From: an uncultured Deferribacteres bacterium
GTDB lineage: Bacteria; Zhuqueibacterota; JdFR-76; DREG01
Assembly (NCBI GenBank): GCA_913009825.1
Contig: CAJVYQ010000020.1
Coordinates: forward strand, 1 to 64,000
Length of the DNA stretch: 64,000 nucleotides
Direction of reading: 5' to 3'
Each line of letters begins with the position of its first letter. Positions within the stretch are counted from its first letter, which is position 1. The position numbers and the translations under genes are program-made. The notes under the pieces are model-generated. The model did no database searches and was not told where the DNA came from. It was given only the letters and a program-made list of their open reading frames with translations. Of the stretch, positions 62,163 to 64,000 are shown one piece after another.

Positions 62163-63074
62163 ATGAAAAAGTTACAAATAATTTTACTAATGACTGTTTC
62201 TCTTTTGTTATTATCTACCATTGTTTATGCTCAAGAGAAATATGGTTTGATTATTATTGCTCATGGTTCACCTATGCCTCAATGGAACGAACCAGTTCTA
62301 AAACTTGAAAAAGAAGTTGAAACCATAATGTCCCAAAAGGGAAATAATCAATTCAGTGCTATTCGCGTTGCATTGATGGAATTTAACGAGCCTTCAATAA
62401 ATACAGTAATTAAAGATTTTGAAAACATAGGTATTGATAAAGTTTATACGATACCATTATTAATTGCTCCATCAGGACATTCTTTATTTGATATTCCAAC
62501 TATTTTAGGTTTGTATAGCGAAAAAGATATCATAAATGAAATTAAAAGCGAAGGAACAGATATTGTTAATACAAAAGTGAAAATAACAATTGGCCCAACA
62601 TTAAATAATAGCGATATCCTAAAAAATTCCATGTTGGATAGAGTTAAAGAATTATCAACAACACCAGATTCTGAAGGTGTAGTTCTTCTTGCACATGGAG
62701 ATGAGCATTTTGAGCCAATTTGGTCTTCTATGTGTAGAGAAATTGGTTATTTTGTGTGTGCTAAAACAGGAATTAAATATTTTGATTATGCTTTTGTGGA
62801 AGTTGGTCAATCTTTTGCAACCGAAGGTGTCTCGACAATTTTGAAAGAAACCGAAAAAAAAGAAAAAATTATTGTAGTTGGATTATACCTTTCAATGGGT
62901 GTTGAAAAAATGGCAAACACTTCTGCTTCATTTATGATGGGTAAAAAAAGTGAAACGAAAAAATTGTTTGCTGATAAAAAAATTCGTTTTGCAAAAAGGG
63001 GAATTTTGCCGGATAAACGAATTTCAGAATGGATAGTTGATACAGCGATAGATTGGGTAGACGGATTACAGTGA
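62163..63074 (+). CDS. Secreted CbiX/CbiK-like chelatase
   Basis: The 303-residue protein has a clear signal peptide (about 1-23, LLLLSTIVYAQ then EKYG). A duplicated chelatase fold follows: YGLIIIAHGSPMPQWNEP with the catalytic His in AHGS, and a second half with GVVLLAHGDEHFEPIWSSMCREIG. The family adds Co2+ or Fe2+ to sirohydrochlorin. The signal peptide makes it resemble the periplasmic CbiK type described in Desulfovibrio, which is thought to handle metal-tetrapyrroles outside the cytoplasm. The gene is much AT-richer than dxs and nadK around it and follows a MITE, so it looks inserted into the conserved operon. It may also be a metal-binding relative without chelatase function. Confidence 0.8.
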   Translation: MKKLQIILLMTVSLLLLSTIVYAQEKYGLIIIAHGSPMPQWNEPVLKLEKEVETIMSQKGNNQFSAIRVALMEFNEPSINTVIKDFENIGIDKVYTIPLLIAPSGHSLFDIPTILGLYSEKDIINEIKSEGTDIVNTKVKITIGPTLNNSDILKNSMLDRVKELSTTPDSEGVVLLAHGDEHFEPIWSSMCREIGYFVCAKTGIKYFDYAFVEVGQSFATEGVSTILKETEKKEKIIVVGLYLSMGVEKMANTSASFMMGKKSETKKLFADKKIRFAKRGILPDKRISEWIVDTAIDWVDGLQ

Positions 63075-63428
63075 ATTTAATCCATGTATATTAATTGTTG
63101 GATACAAATTTCTTCAGTAAAGTTATATGATTTTATCATATATTCTTTTTTGTTTATATGTGCGGTTTGATTGTTGAAGATAAAATTATTTTAAAGACTA
63201 TTTCTATAGATGTTTTTAATTTACGGTATATTAAGCACATAACAATTGGCTTAAGTCTTCCGCAAGGGCGATGGCGTAAATCGGACGTTTGATGGTTTCT
63301 TTGAAGTATCGTGTATTTGTTAACGTATTGTTTGCATTATCCTTGCAGCAGCTTAGCTAAATCGTTTTATTCTATTTTCGATGGAAGCGCCTAGGAATGA
63401 ACCTCATTTAACATCCGGACTGAAAATT
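63075..63428. other. Gene-free gap
   Basis: This is AT-rich sequence after the chelatase gene, followed by a less AT-rich stretch (about 63240-63330) with short direct matches. No ORF, promoter or recognised repeat is found. It may be the far flank of the insertion that split dxs from nadK. Confidence 0.35.
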
Positions 63429-64000
63429 ATGAGATTTGGCATCATCGCAAATTTGGACAAGAAGAAAGTGCAGACTGTCCTCCCCGATTTTCTGGAAAAA
63501 CTGTATTCGGAAGGAATCCCGGCAGTTATCACAGAAGAGGTAGCATCCCAATATCTTCTGCATCCGGACTATTTTAAAGTGTACTCCAGAAATGAATTGG
63601 GCGATCATTGTGATATGGTAATCTCCTTCGGCGGCGATGGCACTTTGCTTGGTGCGGCAAAGGATGTCAATGCTTCCGGTGTGCCCATCCTGGGCGTCAA
63701 TGTGGGACGGTTTGGATTTTTAACGGAAATTTCCGTGCAGGAGCTTTATGAAAAATTAGCTGATTTGATTGCCGGTAACTACCAAATTGAAGACCGGATG
63801 ACTTTGCAAATTACCGTGGTGAAAAATCTGAATAAATTCAGTTACTTTGCCTTCAACGATTTGGTTTTGGAAAAAGGATCCTACACACGAACCATTCTTA
63901 TAGAAACCTACATCAACGAAGAATATTTGAACACTTATAATGCGGACGGCCTGCTGGTCTGTACCCCAACCGGTTCAACAGCTTATTCTCTTTCGGCCGG
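63429..64000 (+). CDS. nadK: NAD kinase, 5' part (cut by window end)
   Basis: This is not in the ORF track because it runs off the window. From the ATG at 63429 it reads MRFGIIANLDKKKVQTVLPDF, then CDMVISFGGDGTLLGAAKDV (catalytic GGDGT motif), PILGVNVGRFGFLTEI (the conserved GINxGxLGFL-type strand), FAFNDLVLEKGS (NE/ND motif) and NADGLLVCTPTGSTAYSLSA, all in the order of NAD kinase. About 190 codons are present. It phosphorylates NAD to NADP and normally sits in the xseA-xseB-dxs neighbourhood. The short ORF on the other strand at 63408-63608 is its shadow. Confidence 0.95.
   Translation, partial: MRFGIIANLDKKKVQTVLPDFLEKLYSEGIPAVITEEVASQYLLHPDYFKVYSRNELGDHCDMVISFGGDGTLLGAAKDVNASGVPILGVNVGRFGFLTEISVQELYEKLADLIAGNYQIEDRMTLQITVVKNLNKFSYFAFNDLVLEKGSYTRTILIETYINEEYLNTYNADGLLVCTPTGSTAYSLSA

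Noticed and set aside
1-64000. CRISPR arrays, tRNA and rRNA genes
   Set aside because: No regularly spaced direct repeats, cloverleaf-like sequences or conserved rRNA stretches were seen. The repeated motifs are dispersed inverted-repeat elements.

Overview
The window looks like a chromosomal segment from a Gram-negative bacterium of the wider FCB group, possibly Calditrichota/KSB1-like. That is inferred from gene content and not proven. The basis is a PorU-like C25 peptidase followed by a PorV/PorQ-family protein (type IX secretion), a C-terminal YPNPF-type FlgD-like/T9SS sorting domain, several predicted outer-membrane barrel proteins, a DUF5683-like protein and many two-component proteins. 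Base composition is moderate, with clearly AT-richer islands (about 17.4-20.9 kb, 42-43.2 kb and 62.1-63.1 kb). I saw no tRNA, rRNA or CRISPR array.

Layout. 1-1.5 kb holds no convincing gene and may be a decayed mobile element. 1.5-9.1 kb is an unusual same-strand module: a cytidylate-kinase-like protein, a sensor histidine kinase, a receiver-only regulator, two paralogous TauE/SafE permeases, a TIGR02186 membrane protein, a second receiver-only regulator, and a second cytidylate-kinase-like protein with a BON domain. 9.6-11 kb encodes an MtaB-type methanol:corrinoid methyltransferase, followed by a broken YdeI-family gene. 11.5-21.9 kb (minus strand) is a tightly overlapping polysaccharide cluster: methyltransferase, Gfo/Idh/MocA oxidoreductase, GT4, flippase, glucuronyl C5-epimerase-like protein, GT4, polymerase/ligase, GT2, GT4. 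22.4-33.5 kb holds envelope proteins, a class V aminotransferase, a decayed Na+/alanine symporter and the porU-porV pair. 33.7-43.2 kb holds a D-aminoacylase-like amidohydrolase, a DUF502 protein, an outer-membrane barrel, an RsbW-like/STAS pair, Mpl and a DUF4143 ATPase. 43.7-52.1 kb (minus strand) is a block of five signalling proteins (NtrC-type regulator, three histidine kinases, REC-GGDEF), with gcvPB upstream. 54.2-64 kb holds sppA, an HU-like gene, a 31-residue AURKAIP1/COX24-like gene missed by the ORF track, another large histidine kinase, and xseA-xseB-dxs ... nadK interrupted by a secreted CbiX/CbiK-like chelatase gene.

A striking feature is the density of short non-coding inverted-repeat elements (MITE-like) in intergenic gaps. 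I can separate several families by their terminal repeats: A (GTAACTATTCAGGT), B (ACCTGAATTGAGCGATT), C (TAGTGTCTGTCCGAA), D (TTTCCGGTTAGG), E (AACCTGCCAGGTTT hairpins) and F (GTAACACTTTAGTTTTTTGAA). They nest in each other, and one family B copy supplies the last 18 codons and stop codon of the first cytidylate-kinase-like gene.

How it works together. The 1.5-9.1 kb module could be a two-component-controlled anion (sulfite/sulfonate-like) export system with nucleotide-kinase-like accessories. It is the best candidate here for an undescribed system, but its function is inference. The 43.7-58 kb kinases and the RsbW/STAS pair point to an organism with heavy investment in phosphorelay signalling. 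The polysaccharide cluster probably builds and exports a uronic-acid-containing glycan. porU-porV should encode the surface attachment end of a type IX secretion system whose other parts lie outside the window.
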